Made by a program: the position numbers and the translations under genes | NCBI GenBank assembly: GCA_000934455.1 | Contig: KN891987.1 | Location: forward strand, 5,281 to 42,593 | Reading direction: 5' to 3' | Origin: Apostichopus parvimensis | Lineage: Eukaryota > Echinodermata > Holothuroidea > Aspidochirotida > Stichopodidae | Length of the DNA: 37,313 nt | The notes under the pieces: generated by a model | Told to the model about the DNA's origin: nothing | The model's input: only the letters and a program-made list of their open reading frames with translations | Databases searched by the model: none | Shown here: positions 1 through 11,153 of the stretch, piece after piece | Layout of the letters: the number at the start of each line of letters is the position of its first letter | Position numbering within the stretch: the first letter of the stretch is position 1

Positions 1-358
1 GTCGCATTCAACTTTATCATAGCCACACCCTTCAACTGTAAAGAAAGCCCGTCCGTATACAAGTTGATGACCCTAACAAATAAGTCGGTGTAAGTAAGAA
101 TTTGGGCAACGTCCACCCCACCCGCCTACCCCCCCCCCATCTCCCACCTTTGAAATCTTGTGCACGTTTTCGCAAAACCCATCTCATTATCTTTTTCACA
201 ACTTGAGATAATGATGGTCGATATATAATGTATCTTGATTTGACTGAATATATACACCTTCGATTCTTTTAATCAATTAAACTGATCAAATTAAAATACA
301 TATAATTTTGTGTTAATTTGTACGGCATCTGCTTCATTTATTGATTTCTGTGATTCAG
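1..358. other. Upstream intron, AT-rich
   Basis: No coding signal. It includes a C run near 130 and ends with a pyrimidine tract and cag acceptor. I read it as the intron before the linker exon. Confidence 0.4.
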
Positions 359-614
359 AATGACTTCAGTGCCATGGATAAGCTTCATGAGGAAATCTCA
401 ACAATGATATTCAGTTTTCTACATCTTGAAAATGAGCAAACGAGGATATCGCGGTCTCGCAGAGACACCGGGAGACGTGGCGATCTCGGCGGTGTAGAGA
501 GCATGGGCAATGTCGGTTCAACAGTAACACCCGATGTATCGTCCAATACCAACAGTAGTGTTACTGATGCCACTACGAACAGAGATAATGCTTCTAGTCC
601 TGGAGATGATAAAA
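359..614 (+). CDS. Collagen C4-like, linker exon with furin-like site
   Basis: A good acceptor (pyrimidine tract ending in cag at 358) and a donor gtaatt at 615 bound 85 codons plus one base. The extra A joins the first two bases of the next exon to give ATC and keeps the collagen frame. The segment starts NDFSAMDKLHEEISTMIF, a possible short coiled coil, followed by RSRR-D at about codons 32-36. That matches the furin pattern R-x-R/K-R and suggests ectodomain shedding as in membrane collagens. The rest is Ser/Thr/Asn-rich and probably disordered. The exon boundary is inferred from phase agreement alone. Confidence 0.65.
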
Positions 615-3600
615 GTAATTATGACATATCCGTAATCCTCTATAATCCTCTGTAATCATTTTAAGATGTTATCGACGGTATATCGAACGATATCCACGAT
701 TTAATCACCAATGAAGAAAACCGGTGTATGGTTTAGTCAAGTTGTAAAAACAGGATCATAACCAGGGCGTCGATCCGTATATTGATAATTGGAGGGGCGA
801 AACTTGCCGTAACAAGCCCTCTATTATTGCGAATGCACTCAGAAGCGTATAGAAATTATTTATATAAGACATGCCCCCTCTTTATACCCCCCCCCCCTCT
901 CTATCTCTCTCAGCGTACCTATTTGCTTCCGTGAAGCATTTTTGTTATTAATTCCAATATCTCCATGCAGGCGCGTAGCAAAGGGGGGAGGGCGAAGGGG
1001 GCGGCTGCCCCCCCCCCCTTGAGCATATATATATTTTTAAAGCGCTAGTAATTTCAAAATAAAAAAAGGTTAGATGCAACTTACATGGCCTGGGAAGTGC
1101 CATTTCCAGCGATCTGGGTGGCATTTTCGGCCAACATTTTCTTGTACGCTTCGCGCCAACTTATGGTGGCGCTACGCTTCGATAGTTTTTCTACAGGCTT
1201 CTCCCCTCCCTTGGCAAATACCTCGCTACGCGCCTGTCTCAGTGTATATGATGAGTTACAATACTTATTATATCTATATCTGTAAACAATAATGTAACTT
1301 GATACAGGCTCTATGTGTGTGTATTTTATATCAGGTACTTGAAATTATGTACTCCAGAACAGGTGATTTTATATTTATCTACTGCTTGAAATAATGTGAA
1401 ACAGACTATTTAATGTATCGATGTATCTATTGCCATCCACTAGCAGTTGTTAGAGGGGTAACATGATACTTTTGCTCCCATTTTTAATGGTCGAAGGGGC
1501 CACTGACTGCTCTGGAACCCCAAGGATGCAATTAAACTAAAGTTAAATATCAAAGTTGAAGGTTGAACAGTCTTGTGTGAGGCCACGGCCCCCTCAAATA
1601 ATGACTTTACAAATTAACCCTTGATCATTGGTAACTTGTCACACCCTCACACCACCAAAGTGTGCACAATTCAAAAAGTCGCTCCTGAGGCTCTACAGTG
1701 CACTATATTTGCGTGTCCCTTGGTGGGCTTCCAATATTGTTCAACCACAAACCGATATATTTAACAAGATACCTCGCAAGTTCGCATTTTTACACCTGGG
1801 TGAAGAGAGGCAATGGATTAAAGTGCCGTACCAAGCCTGGACACAACGTAATGATCTGGCCAAGACTCGAACCTGCAAACCTTAAATCACATATCCACTG
1901 ACTCTAACCACTTGACCACTCGCTATTTCTCAATAACCTTACCATGACAGCAAGGTAAAAAAATTAACGGAAAAGCGTTTCCGAGAACAAAAAGAAAGCG
2001 TTTAATTCGCATATATCCATATATCCTATATAGTGGATATTGTGCGAGCGAAGAAGTTGAGGGCGTCTCGGTAATCATAACGTATATTATATCCATCGTT
2101 TCCTTTAAAACAGTCGAAATTAATACTGGAAGCATTTGTTACACTGACCCTTGCGATCAAAGACGGACTGTCCTAATACCTGGTCCACCGGGACAAGCAG
2201 GATATCCGGGTGAGAGAGGGGACAAAGGAGAGGCCGGATTAAAGGGTCAAGCGGGAGAACCAGGACCTTTGGGACTAACCGGTCCCCCTGGAATTGACGG
2301 TGTAAGAGGGGAGTCGGGTGCGGTTGGTGACAGTGGTGAGAAAGGGAACCAAGGTGGACCTGGTAGACCCGGAAGAATGGGACCACGTGGTATTGCAGGC
2401 TCTACTGGTATGAATATTCAGTAGCATGTTTCATGATTATTTAAGACTGACAATCTCAAAAGATACAGCTTATTTTACACTCTCTTTTTACTATACACGA
2501 TATAATTAAAACTCTTTTCATTTTTTACAAATTGATACCTGCTATAAATTAAATTGCAAATATCATCGAATAATTTAGTATTTCACCAGAAATAAGCAAT
2601 GTGCCTTCGGTTTTGGTTTCTCACTAACCCCCTCCCCCACCCCCTCCCCGGCTCCCTTCATGTCCGCCGCTCCCCTTTCCCACTGGTTATAGAAATGCTT
2701 TTCCAGAATCTCGGTATGCAAATATGGTTATAAGTTTGCTCGAGAGTTGTATATCAAACTTTTTTGAACTTTCAATGTTTGTTCTGGTTTGAAACCGCCT
2801 TTTCTGATACTTTCATACATGATTCACCCATACATCATTAAACTGATATCGCAATCATGACAACGTACTACCACTACATACAACTTCAGGATCAAAATGA
2901 CAAAAGGGAGAGCCCGGGGATGGAACAGACAGGATCTTTTCAAGGGGAACTCTCTACACGAGATGGGGGCGCAATGATTGTCCTTCGACCTCACAGCTCG
3001 TGTATTCAGGTATGTATGTAAGGGTTAGCTAATGAGGTTAATTGACAATTAATTATTTCTCTATAGCCGCCTATATCAATTATGATCAGTTTAGCATTCC
3101 ACTTGTTTCGGTCTTTACATTGTTTTTCGCTGAACCACTGCCATGTCGGGCATTCGTGTCCTTGTAAAATTAATGTTAAAACAGTACATTTCATTTTTTT
3201 TTATATAAGACAAGCTGATCTCAGCAAAGTTAAATAAATTTACATCAAAACTTGATGTTACCCATAGGCTCAACCAGTGGCGTAGCCAGCATTTTATTGT
3301 TAGGGGGGGGGGGCAAGATTTTTCTTAAGGGGGACAACCCCGTGATGGTTGATGGTAGGAATTACCAAGAAATTATTGGCGCTTATTCTGTAGGACGATA
3401 TTGATCAACGTCTCCGTATGTGGGTATGATGAAGGCCCAAAATATGTAATATCTCGGTCTGATTACCAAGTTCTGACCTTATATATGAAGTATGAACATG
3501 AGCCCTGAGGTATGAATACTTGTGATTAGAACTCGAAAAATGTCAAAAAGAAGTATTTTGAATACATCACTGGATTTAATTTTTTTTTGGGGGGGGGGGC

Positions 3601-4209
3601 ACGACTGTAGCACAAAGCAAATTTCATTGCCCCCTGGCCCCCCTCTGGCTACGCCACTGGGCTCAACGTCAAGTCTGACCAAAGATCCATACTATATATC
3701 TATATATTTAATCCACAGGAATTACAAGCGGGGCGGGGGAGGAGCAATCTGGTGGCGGAGCGGGTTACCTATGTCTTCCTGTGAATCCAGTTTTCGACCA
3801 TCCTTCACCTGGTCAGCAAGATCAGAGGGGTACTATCGTTAGTGCAGAGTATGGAATCACCATGTTCCCGCCATTCTACGGTAAAAACCAAGGCGACGTC
3901 CCTTGTGCCGTCTGCGTAGTTAACGAAAGAAGTATTCAAATGATGCAACCTGCGAGAAACAATTGCCCAATCAATTGGACGTGTGAGTACTATGGATATT
4001 TGATGACGTCACCAAGCGATTTGCATCGAAGTGATTGGATTTGCGTGGACCGCAATGCTGAAATGACACACAGAGACTCTCGAAAATTAAGCGAGGGCGC
4101 CCGTCTCGTTCCGGTGGAAGGTCAATGTGGGTCATCGGATGGAAAAGGTTTGCCGTGTTCAACTTACCCGAATGGTAAAGAACTGACATGTGCGGTGTGC
4201 ACACTGTAA
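359..4209 (+). CDS. Short-chain collagen C4-like (spongin-type) gene, 5' end outside window
   Basis: Four exons (359-614, 2114-2407, 2890-3009, 3719-4209) join in compatible phases to 387 codons including the stop. In order the protein has a charged linker with an RSRR site, a short Cys-containing lead-in, 28 Gly-X-Y triplets, and a C-terminal domain of about 180 residues with the signature of spongin short-chain collagens (YTRWGRNDCP, SGGGAGYLCLP, DVPCAVC, ELTCAVCTL). Such proteins are matrix or cell-surface trimers. The first exon or exons, which should supply a signal anchor, lie upstream of the window. An in-frame TGA at 2898-2900 breaks the reading frame at a glycine position. The family assignment is strong; whether this copy is functional is open. 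Confidence 0.85.
968..1236. mobile_element. hAT-like MITE in collagen intron
   Basis: 12-base perfect inverted ends, CAGGCGCGTAGC at 968-979 and GCTACGCGCCTG at 1225-1236, enclose 269 bases with G- and C-rich subterminal runs. The flanking octamers TCTCCATG (960-967) and TCTCAGTG (1237-1244) match at six of eight bases, consistent with a decayed 8-base hAT target duplication. Non-autonomous: no transposase frame. Confidence 0.65.
1630..1923 (-). mobile_element. tRNA-derived SINE
   Basis: On the minus strand the element begins near 1923 with a tRNA-like head. The A box TGGTCAAGTGG lies at 1918-1908 and the B box GGTTCGAGTC at 1873-1864. The body downstream carries a CACCCAGGTGTAAA stretch (about 1802-1786), resembling the conserved central part of widespread invertebrate SINEs. 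The tRNA is degenerate in its stems, so this is a SINE, not a working tRNA. The 3' end is not clearly defined. Confidence 0.65.
2114..2407 (+). CDS. Collagen C4-like, triple-helix exon
   Basis: Acceptor cag ends at 2113 and the donor gtatga begins at 2408. After a short lead-in with two cysteines (SICYTDPC), 25 uninterrupted Gly-X-Y triplets run from GPP through GST, and a 26th starts at the final G. Cysteines just ahead of the helix are usual for interchain linkage. The triplets are rich in charged pairs (GER, GDK, GEK) and have few Pro-Pro triplets. A strong internal donor-like gtaaga occurs at 2302 in phase 0. Confidence 0.9.
2408..2889. other. Collagen intron without recognised features
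   Basis: AT-rich intron with a C-rich tract near 2630-2660. Nothing else seen. Confidence 0.5.
2890..3009 (+). CDS. Collagen C4-like, helix-to-C-domain junction exon with in-frame TGA
   Basis: Acceptor ttcag ends at 2889 and donor gtatgt starts at 3010. In the frame set by both neighbouring exons it reads G-S-K, stop, Q-K, G-E-P-G-D-G-T-D-R, then LYTRWGRNDCPSTSQLVYSG, the classical opening of the C4-type C-terminal domain. The TGA at 2898-2900 occupies the glycine position of a triplet, so it looks like a single GGA to TGA change. Frame and homology on both sides of the stop are intact. A sequencing error, a null allele or a young pseudogene are all possible. Confidence 0.85.
3275..3659. mobile_element. 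hAT MITE with perfect target duplication in collagen intron
   Basis: 385-base element with perfect 15-base inverted ends, CAGTGGCGTAGCCAG at 3275-3289 and its complement at 3645-3659. It is flanked by identical 8-base duplications GGCTCAAC at 3267-3274 and 3660-3667. G runs lie inside both ends. No transposase is encoded. An 8-base duplication and CAG-type ends fit the hAT superfamily. The perfect flanks suggest a recent insertion. It sits 59 bases before the last collagen exon. Confidence 0.93.
3719..4209 (+). CDS. Collagen C4-like, C-terminal domain exon
   Basis: Acceptor ccacag ends at 3718; the first two bases complete a Gly codon. The exon runs to TAA at 4207-4209. Motifs typical of short-chain collagen C-domains follow one another: SGGGAGYLCLPVNPVF, YGITMFPP, DVPCAVCVVNERS, QMMQPARNNCP, EYYGYLMTSPS, SDWICVDRN, VEGQCGSS and ELTCAVCTL ending at the stop. 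The paired CAVC motifs and regular cysteines suggest a disulfide-bonded trimerisation head, proposed in the literature to be related to the type IV collagen NC1 domain. Confidence 0.92.
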
Positions 4210-4785
4210 ATGCAGCCATTAAACTTTACCGAACAATTGCAGTTTTTATAATATTTTCGAGACAGTTAGTTTCGATTGGTGCATCGAACAAAAAATAATT
4301 AGCGCCCTCTATTGGAAATACTTTTGTACTATTATAGTTGCGACTTATTTGTAGATATATTTCAAGACTCTTTGAGAAATTTAGCTTAAAAACATTTTTT
4401 TTTCTAAACCGAACCTTATTAATAGCTTGAACTCAAGAGTTTGTTGGCCTCAATGTATGTTTAGTCATAAGTAATTCGAAAGTGCTTAGGAATGTATTTA
4501 GAAACTTGGAGGCTGGCAGTTATTTGAGAATTCCCGTATAGTGTGAAATTACTTTTGACTTCTGCGAGAACGTTTTTTTTTTTTGTAAAGAAAGGTGTGA
4601 TAGGAATGGGGTGGTTACGTGTGAAGTCCAGTGTTAAAATTTCCAGTTTCCAGAAAATTATTCATCGCTCGAGTCCAAGTTTGAAAGCGCATCTCTTTAA
4701 TCAGTGGAAAATTTTAATGGGTTTCAAAGTTTCTTCATCAACTGACTTTCGCAAGTCTAGTTCGTTCATAGCTCATTAAACGGTA
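4210..4785 (+). other. Probable 3' untranslated region of the collagen gene
   Basis: AT-rich sequence with T runs and no convincing coding signal between the stop codon and the candidate poly(A) signal. A 78-codon open frame inside it has no recognisable motif. Confidence 0.4.
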
Positions 4786-4791
4786 AATAAA
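4786..4791 (+). promoter_or_regulatory. Candidate poly(A) signal AATAAA for the collagen gene
   Basis: First canonical AATAAA after the stop codon, about 577 bases downstream. An ATTAAA at 4218-4223 is only eight bases past the stop and seems too close. Assigned by position only. Confidence 0.35.
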
Positions 4792-7554
4792 ATTACTGTT
4801 TATATTTTCACCTCAACTTCAATTACCGCCTGTAAATTTAGGCATAAAAATAGTTTTGGTATGTCGTGTAATAAATTATATTAGTATCAGTCCAGCCAGA
4901 CTGTATTTCTTAAACACATTTATAATTTTGAGAAATGACATTATGAGAGCCTTATCGATCAATGTTACTGGACTTATTATATTACTAACACAGATACCAT
5001 TATGTTAGTTCAGAAAATTCGGAAAACATAACTATCAAGTTCATGGCGTCAACTAACAAATTAATAAAAAATGATGTATTCCAAAATTTCTCAACGATTC
5101 GAATTGATTGAAGGACAAATGTTGTCGTATGTCATCCAAAGCTGTTCTGTGTGGTTCATATATCAGAGCGAAAAGAACATTTCTATAAAAGTCATGATCG
5201 TATTTGAAACAATCATGGGTTACCAATACCATTAACATATTTAATAGGCCTGTAGGTATGTAACCCTAACATTTAGAACTCCTTTCGCAGACTGGGGCCT
5301 TGGGCTCGGGTCCATTTGGCCCATTGCTTAATACGACCCTGATTTCGATATAAAGAAAAAAAGTCACACCGTTTGCGCAACCAGGTCGGATTGAAGTCTC
5401 TCATATAACCCAGAGTCGGACATATTTCTCGTTGCATACCCTTATTACTGCTACGAAACCTAATATTACCCGCCCCCCCCCCCCCTTCCAACTGACCTTC
5501 CCACACGGTGCTAGATCATGCACAGGTTCTTGAACTCTTAGTTTGGTAACGGTATATATGCTCTACCAATCAGAAAACACAAAATCGCACGAAATTACCT
5601 ACAGTATCGAAGGACGCTTTTGAGTTCATGTACTACTTGTTCAAACAAATACCGGTAACATCCTGTGACTGTATACCATGGGTATACCTCTTCAAACGTC
5701 ACCAGACAAAAATGTCAGCGTGCCAAGATTGGCACTCCCACTCCAAAGAAACTGGACACGCTTCAGTTAGTTCGGTAGAGGTAGGGCAGCGTTCACAAAA
5801 ACACACTATAGGGAATAGCACGAATTGTTAACAGTCCCTATTGAATAATCAACAAAAACTACCCTGCCAGAACAGACAATGCATTCACTGGTTGGCTTAG
5901 AGACTACACTGTGCTCCACATTCTTTCACTAAAGGTCGCCATTATAATCCCCCCATTTACCGAGTAATTTGCAGAAAAGCCGCTCGTGAATTGAGTATTT
6001 TGTACACATTGGATAAACAAGTTGCATGACTACATGGTCGGAATATATATGACGTAAAACTTCACGGGTTATATCTGGATCAACCATCAGTGTCTCATTG
6101 TGGGAATATTTTCCTTTTTTATTAACTTTTGGTTACGGTTCTGGAAAGAACATTTTCTTCGGGAATCTTACTGGATTTGTGTTAATTACTAAACACCTGT
6201 ACTTCTTGCAAATAACGTGATAGTCCATTCCAACCCGATTGCAAACATGTGGATTTAGCTTTCTCTATACCAGGTGAGTGCACAAAGTGTATGTACATGA
6301 AGAGCGTTAGTCCAGGTTTAACTTAACATCGTGTTCGTAGAATGTGTTTTATCTTAACTAAATTCTAAATATATATAAAAACAAGTCGCAATTAATATGG
6401 TTTTTGAAATCTGATCAACTAATGTGTAAGATTATCCAATGTCGTTTACTGTAGCTCCCCTGGCGGTTATCTACTTATGTAGTTAAATCAGTAAACTGAC
6501 ATTCCTTCTTAATGTCATTTTGTAATTCAAAAAAATAAAATCCGATTTATTAATTATCAAATAAGTCCTTTAAACTTATGGAAACAATTTATAACTCAAA
6601 TGAAAAATGTTGCCGTTTTAAGAGACGACTTGTCTTTCCATTTTCAAACTGAAGTCAAAATAAAATAAAACTGTTAGCAAACTGCTTATCCACTAGAGAG
6701 CCTGTGTAAGAGAATGTGTAAAAGCAAGTTGGCCTGACGATTCGATCAGACAACGTCAGGCCAACTTACTTTTACACATTTTCAAACTGGAAATATATTA
6801 TTACAAAAGTTAATCGCAATGGTTGCCCAGTTATTATTATGTAATACTTATGTATGTGGATGACTTTCAGAAATTTATAATATGACGCCACAACATGTTA
6901 AGCCAACTTAACATTGCGGTTTTGTGCATTGTCTTGTCAATTGTTAGGTTACAATAGGCTACCGTACAGTATTATGATCTCGTTAATGTGTAGCAGCCAA
7001 GCAGTTACAATCACATATTGTAGGTCAGTTATTGTTGGCCTAGAGTATAGGCTATAATGTGTATTCATTTTATGTGTGGAATATTATATGGCCTGGTCAA
7101 AATATCATGAAAAATTACAGTTTAAAGTGTTATATCCCACAAAATTGCTTTCGAAGAATGCAATTAGGAAATCTGTTGAATGTTGACACCAGATATAGTT
7201 GACAATTCTAAGGGGAAGATGCTGGAGCATATTATATTGTATATTAGCATATCTAGCTAACGTTTGAAATAACTATACGCTTTACCTGACCATATACGCG
7301 ATCGTTACAGTATAACGTTTAGCAAAAATAACGTCCCCCTCCCCTTTCTTTCCACTGCATACTGGTAGACATCAGGTTTGACCCCAATGTACGTGAATTA
7401 ACTGTCCCGGGGTAATTTTAAAACTGCAAAGAGCATATTCTTGCAACATATATCTCATAATATTTCCCCCTCTCTGACGTATTAATTTTGTAGTAATAAT
7501 ATGATATAATTTACTATAACAAAGATGTATAATGCGCACGAATCCACCCAGAAG
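4792..7554. other. Intergenic, no gene seen
   Basis: AT-rich sequence with short open frames lacking motifs. A C run lies near 5470. The only structured item is the inverted repeat at 6713-6780. Confidence 0.5.
6713..6780. repeat. Inverted pair of Penelope-like repeat ends
   Basis: 27-base arms 6713-6739 and 6754-6780 are reverse complements with one mismatch around a 14-base spacer. The right arm (CGTCAGGCCAACTTACTTTT...) is the same sequence that follows the hammerhead-like core at 13130-13156. The bases before the left arm (ctgcttatccactagagagcc) match the reverse complement of the tail near 16880-16910. This is therefore a head-to-head remnant of one repeat family. Confidence 0.75.
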
Positions 7555-7742
7555 AGAGCCGGCGCTATTTATAAAGCGCTTTCCAATAAAATCTCAGAGC
7601 ACTGTACAGAAATAAATACCTAAAAGATATCAAACAATACAAAAAATTGCAGCAGGTAACTAAAAATAGCAATACAAAGAATAACAAGGAATAATTAAAA
7701 CATAAGAGCAAATATTTACATTACATTACAAGTATAAAGTGT

Positions 7743-8075
7743 TCATATTAAACATTTAAAAATATGTGTTTTCAAATCCCTTTTAAAATGATTAAGATTA
7801 GTTAAAGAACGAATATTTCCTGGAAGACTGTTCCAAATCTTGGGGGCAGCTGCTGTGAAAGATCTCTCTCCGAAGAAGTTGGTCTTGGATTTAGAAGGAT
7901 GGCAAATAATGAGTTGTGATGAGGAGCGTAAACTACGTTCATATTTGGTGATGAGTTCCGAAATGTAGACAGGAGCCATATTATTTAGATATTTGAAAGT
8001 GAGCAGTGCTACTGTATCTTATAACTGACACGTTGTTGTATTGGTAGCCAATGCAGTTCACGGGGGTTGGGGTTA
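7743..8075 (-). pseudogene. CR1/L2-like LINE reverse transcriptase C-terminal fragment
   Basis: The minus strand reads ELHWLPIQQRVSYKI, then after a one-base frame change ALLTFKYLNNMAPVYISEL, then SLRSSSQL, then AAPKIWNSLPGNIRSL and FKRDLKTHIFK before a stop at 7743-7745. This is the standard C-terminal tail of CR1/Jockey-type non-LTR reverse transcriptases. The catalytic part is missing (5' truncated) and the frame is broken near 8010, so it is dead. Its 3' UTR (about 7742 down to 7555) includes GCGCTTTATAAATAGCGCC. Confidence 0.85.
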
Positions 8076-11000
8076 TAATTCTCATTCTTCTTGGAACGCG
8101 TTACTAATCTGGCGGCAGAATTAAGGGAAGACGTCGAAAGGAGAGGGGTACACGGAAATCAATTTCACATGGTTTATATAGAGAAATATGTCAAACGTGA
8201 ACTTTAAGAAAAAAGTAGATATGGTTTGATGATCAATGTTTTTACGTCTTATAAAACTCAAAAGATAAATAAATGGTAGGCAATTCCTGTATTTAATTTG
8301 TATTCCAAGTTGGACGCGCCTTTCATGTTACCTGTACTAGAAACTGGAGTAAAAAAAATTGACAACCTGTCTGTTAAATAAGAAATACTGTTTGGCGTTT
8401 TGGTTATGTATATTATCCTACAACGTTTGTTGTTGTCGTTTAATATCATTATATTCTCTTTCATTTTTTCGTTTTGACATCAACGAAAACATCTATCGAT
8501 TATTATGAGGCAAAAATATTTCAATAATGTGACACCATTTCATGCAGTTTTGTTCACGACAGATAAAATGATTTGAGTTTTTGATTTTATTTTTAACAAC
8601 ATAATCTGTTTTTGTTTTCTTAAAACCACAGACTCAGTTCATAACAATATATCTCCTTACAAAGAATTTTATTTGAACCATCATAGAAAACTTAAGATGA
8701 GAGATTTGATTTTCCATCATCAGATTCTATAAAAAATATATTTCAATATTTTCCCCCTCATCCATCAACTTTGCTTTATAACTTTGTCCAGCCTATATCT
8801 GAAGACTACACTGTATTGCACAATGAAATCATAATACCAGAATGCAGACGTATGTTGCTCTTATCTCAAATTTCTAACCCTATAGTTTTCTTGAAAAGAG
8901 TACATTTAACGGGTCAGACTTTTAGCCCGAAGGCTGCGGGTTAAGACATGCTATTGTTCCCTTTTTTGAATTTCAAAAGTTTCATTCCGACGTTCAGAGC
9001 TTCACTGTCTGTTGGCCTTTTGGGAGAGAGGTTGGCGTTCTTTTGATAACAAGTTGAATTCATAATAACATTAGAATATAATAGCAGAATAGGGTTGGTC
9101 TCATTTAGAGAAAGTGCTTGGTATTTACATTCACATTCCATCGAGAGATATTTGTTTTGTTTGGTAAGATTCATCATGTCCATTCGCCGACATTTCTGCT
9201 TATACATATGTCGGCCTACTGTACGGTACTCTCTATAATATCTAGTGTAAAATACTTTAATCTAATATGGATTGAAATTTTGACGTCATATTGGAATCAA
9301 TCTGCATTAATATAACCAACTAATAATTTTGCAGTTTTGTAGCTGCGTACTTTTAACCTCCGAGAACTTAAGGTTTCGAGTACCAAGTGCATGTCCACAA
9401 TCCTATTATCCTAGTACAGTTTTTTTTTGGGGGGGGGGGGGGAGGGGGACCCTAGCAGCAAACTTGTGGCACGAGTATAACAACATAGGTGCGACTACAA
9501 TTAGAATTCCCCTTGGCCCTAGTACGAGTATACAAGGCTCTGGGCGCGAGTATTATGAGCACTTAACTTTGTCCTAGTACCTTATCTGTACAATTATAAA
9601 ATACTCGAGTGCGAGTTTACAAATCTAACAATGGGAGTTTGGGTACAGGCAGCTATGCTATAATACGTGTACCAGTAAATGTACTCATTTTTAGTATAAT
9701 GCGTACCATTGTCCGGATGTACATTTTTTGGAGTCCGAGCATCGAGTACTCTTTTGTAAGAGTGCGAGCAGCATTTAAAAGTGCTAATGATTGATTCAGT
9801 ATATCCAAAACAGCTCATTGCATAATGCAGTAACACATACTGCCAACATATATACTAATGAACAACGTTGGCAACATATATCGCTCATGCATTCATCTTA
9901 GTAAAGCCTATACATTAGTATATATACTACGTGTATAGACCACATACTATATATTGGAATTGAGGCACGTGAGCTAGTAATAGTATAGACTAAAATGATA
10001 GAATGCCAAAATGCTCAATAAATCTTGTAATAACAAGAACATGTAAAAGAGGACACGGGTAGAACTGACCAGCTTCGAGCTCGCTCTATATTATTTTGCA
10101 TATATGATCTTAGTGTCAGTGACCAATTTTGGTCCGGCATCTCTCGTAATCCGGCCAAATAAAGGCGGCGTCTTGATTAGATCAAGTTGTATATAGATCT
10201 ATCGCCTATAATTAAGTTACCGGTGTACTGCTCCAACTTAAACTTCGTCGTACAAATTGTGCTCATTTTGTGTCAAGAAGGATTACTTTAAATAACTTCT
10301 TGAATGCGATTTGACAAAGAGAATGGGTTTTGTTTATTTTCTTCACTGCAGGTTGAATTTTATTTGCTTCATGGTTTTTTTTTGCGGTTATACTTGAATC
10401 AGCTGTTATCCTTTAATCACCTTCACATTGTCATTCATCGTGACCGAAATGGGATCACTTAAAATACTATGCACCTTTAGGGAAGTTTACACTTTTACTT
10501 CTTTTATAATCTACAGTGCAACCACAAAGTAACACTCACTTGATGTGATATCGTCAAGACCATACGGTTACAGTCTCGATGCAAGGGGTGGGGGATGGGG
10601 GGGGGGGGCTTGGATCGCAAGTGATCAAGTTGGTTGAATTTAGAGAATTTTCTTGAAAAGTGATCATGATTAAGACCAAAGAGTCAAGAGTCTAGTTAAA
10701 TGTACTACAGTCAGTGTCACACGAATTGATAATTACTTAGATACACTAGGATAAGTGAGGTGTAACATTTTCAGAGAATAAATTGATGACTTTACTTGAT
10801 AGCTTGATCACCGTTGGTTACGTAATGTGGTTACTTAATGTGTATTACTTAATGTGGTTACTTTATGTGTATTGTAAAGGTAATGTGGCTTCTCACTGTC
10901 ACCATATATTATTGATATTTGTGATATATGAATCGCCACCAAGTATAAGTGATGGATATATTCCAGTTTTAAGGGCGCATGACATGTAACACCGAGGTCA

Positions 11001-11153
11001 CTGGTTCGCCATAATCAATGTTCTTTTCAAGTCAAAATTGTCACAGTTGACAACTTTTTTGGGACACTGCAACAAAGCGTGTTATTGACTTTTTATGCAA
11101 GTTCACGGGATATAATGGTGTAACGCCTGTTTAGTGTTATATTCACAACATGA
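8076..11153. other. Intergenic, no gene seen
   Basis: AT-rich sequence with T/G homopolymer runs at 9421-9445 and a G run near 10590. Short open frames show no domain motifs and no consistent splice context. Confidence 0.45.

Noticed and set aside
1852..1923. Functional tRNA gene
   Set aside because: A and B boxes are present, but the stems are degenerate and a SINE body follows.
2898..2900. TGA as a selenocysteine codon in the collagen gene
   Set aside because: The position requires glycine in the triplet pattern, and no selenoprotein context is present.
4543..4779. 78-codon open frame after the collagen stop
   Set aside because: No motif; it lies in the probable 3' untranslated region.
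5273..5506. Minus-strand frame starting MWEGQLEGGGGAGN
   Set aside because: The Gly-rich part comes from a C homopolymer run; no homology is recognised.
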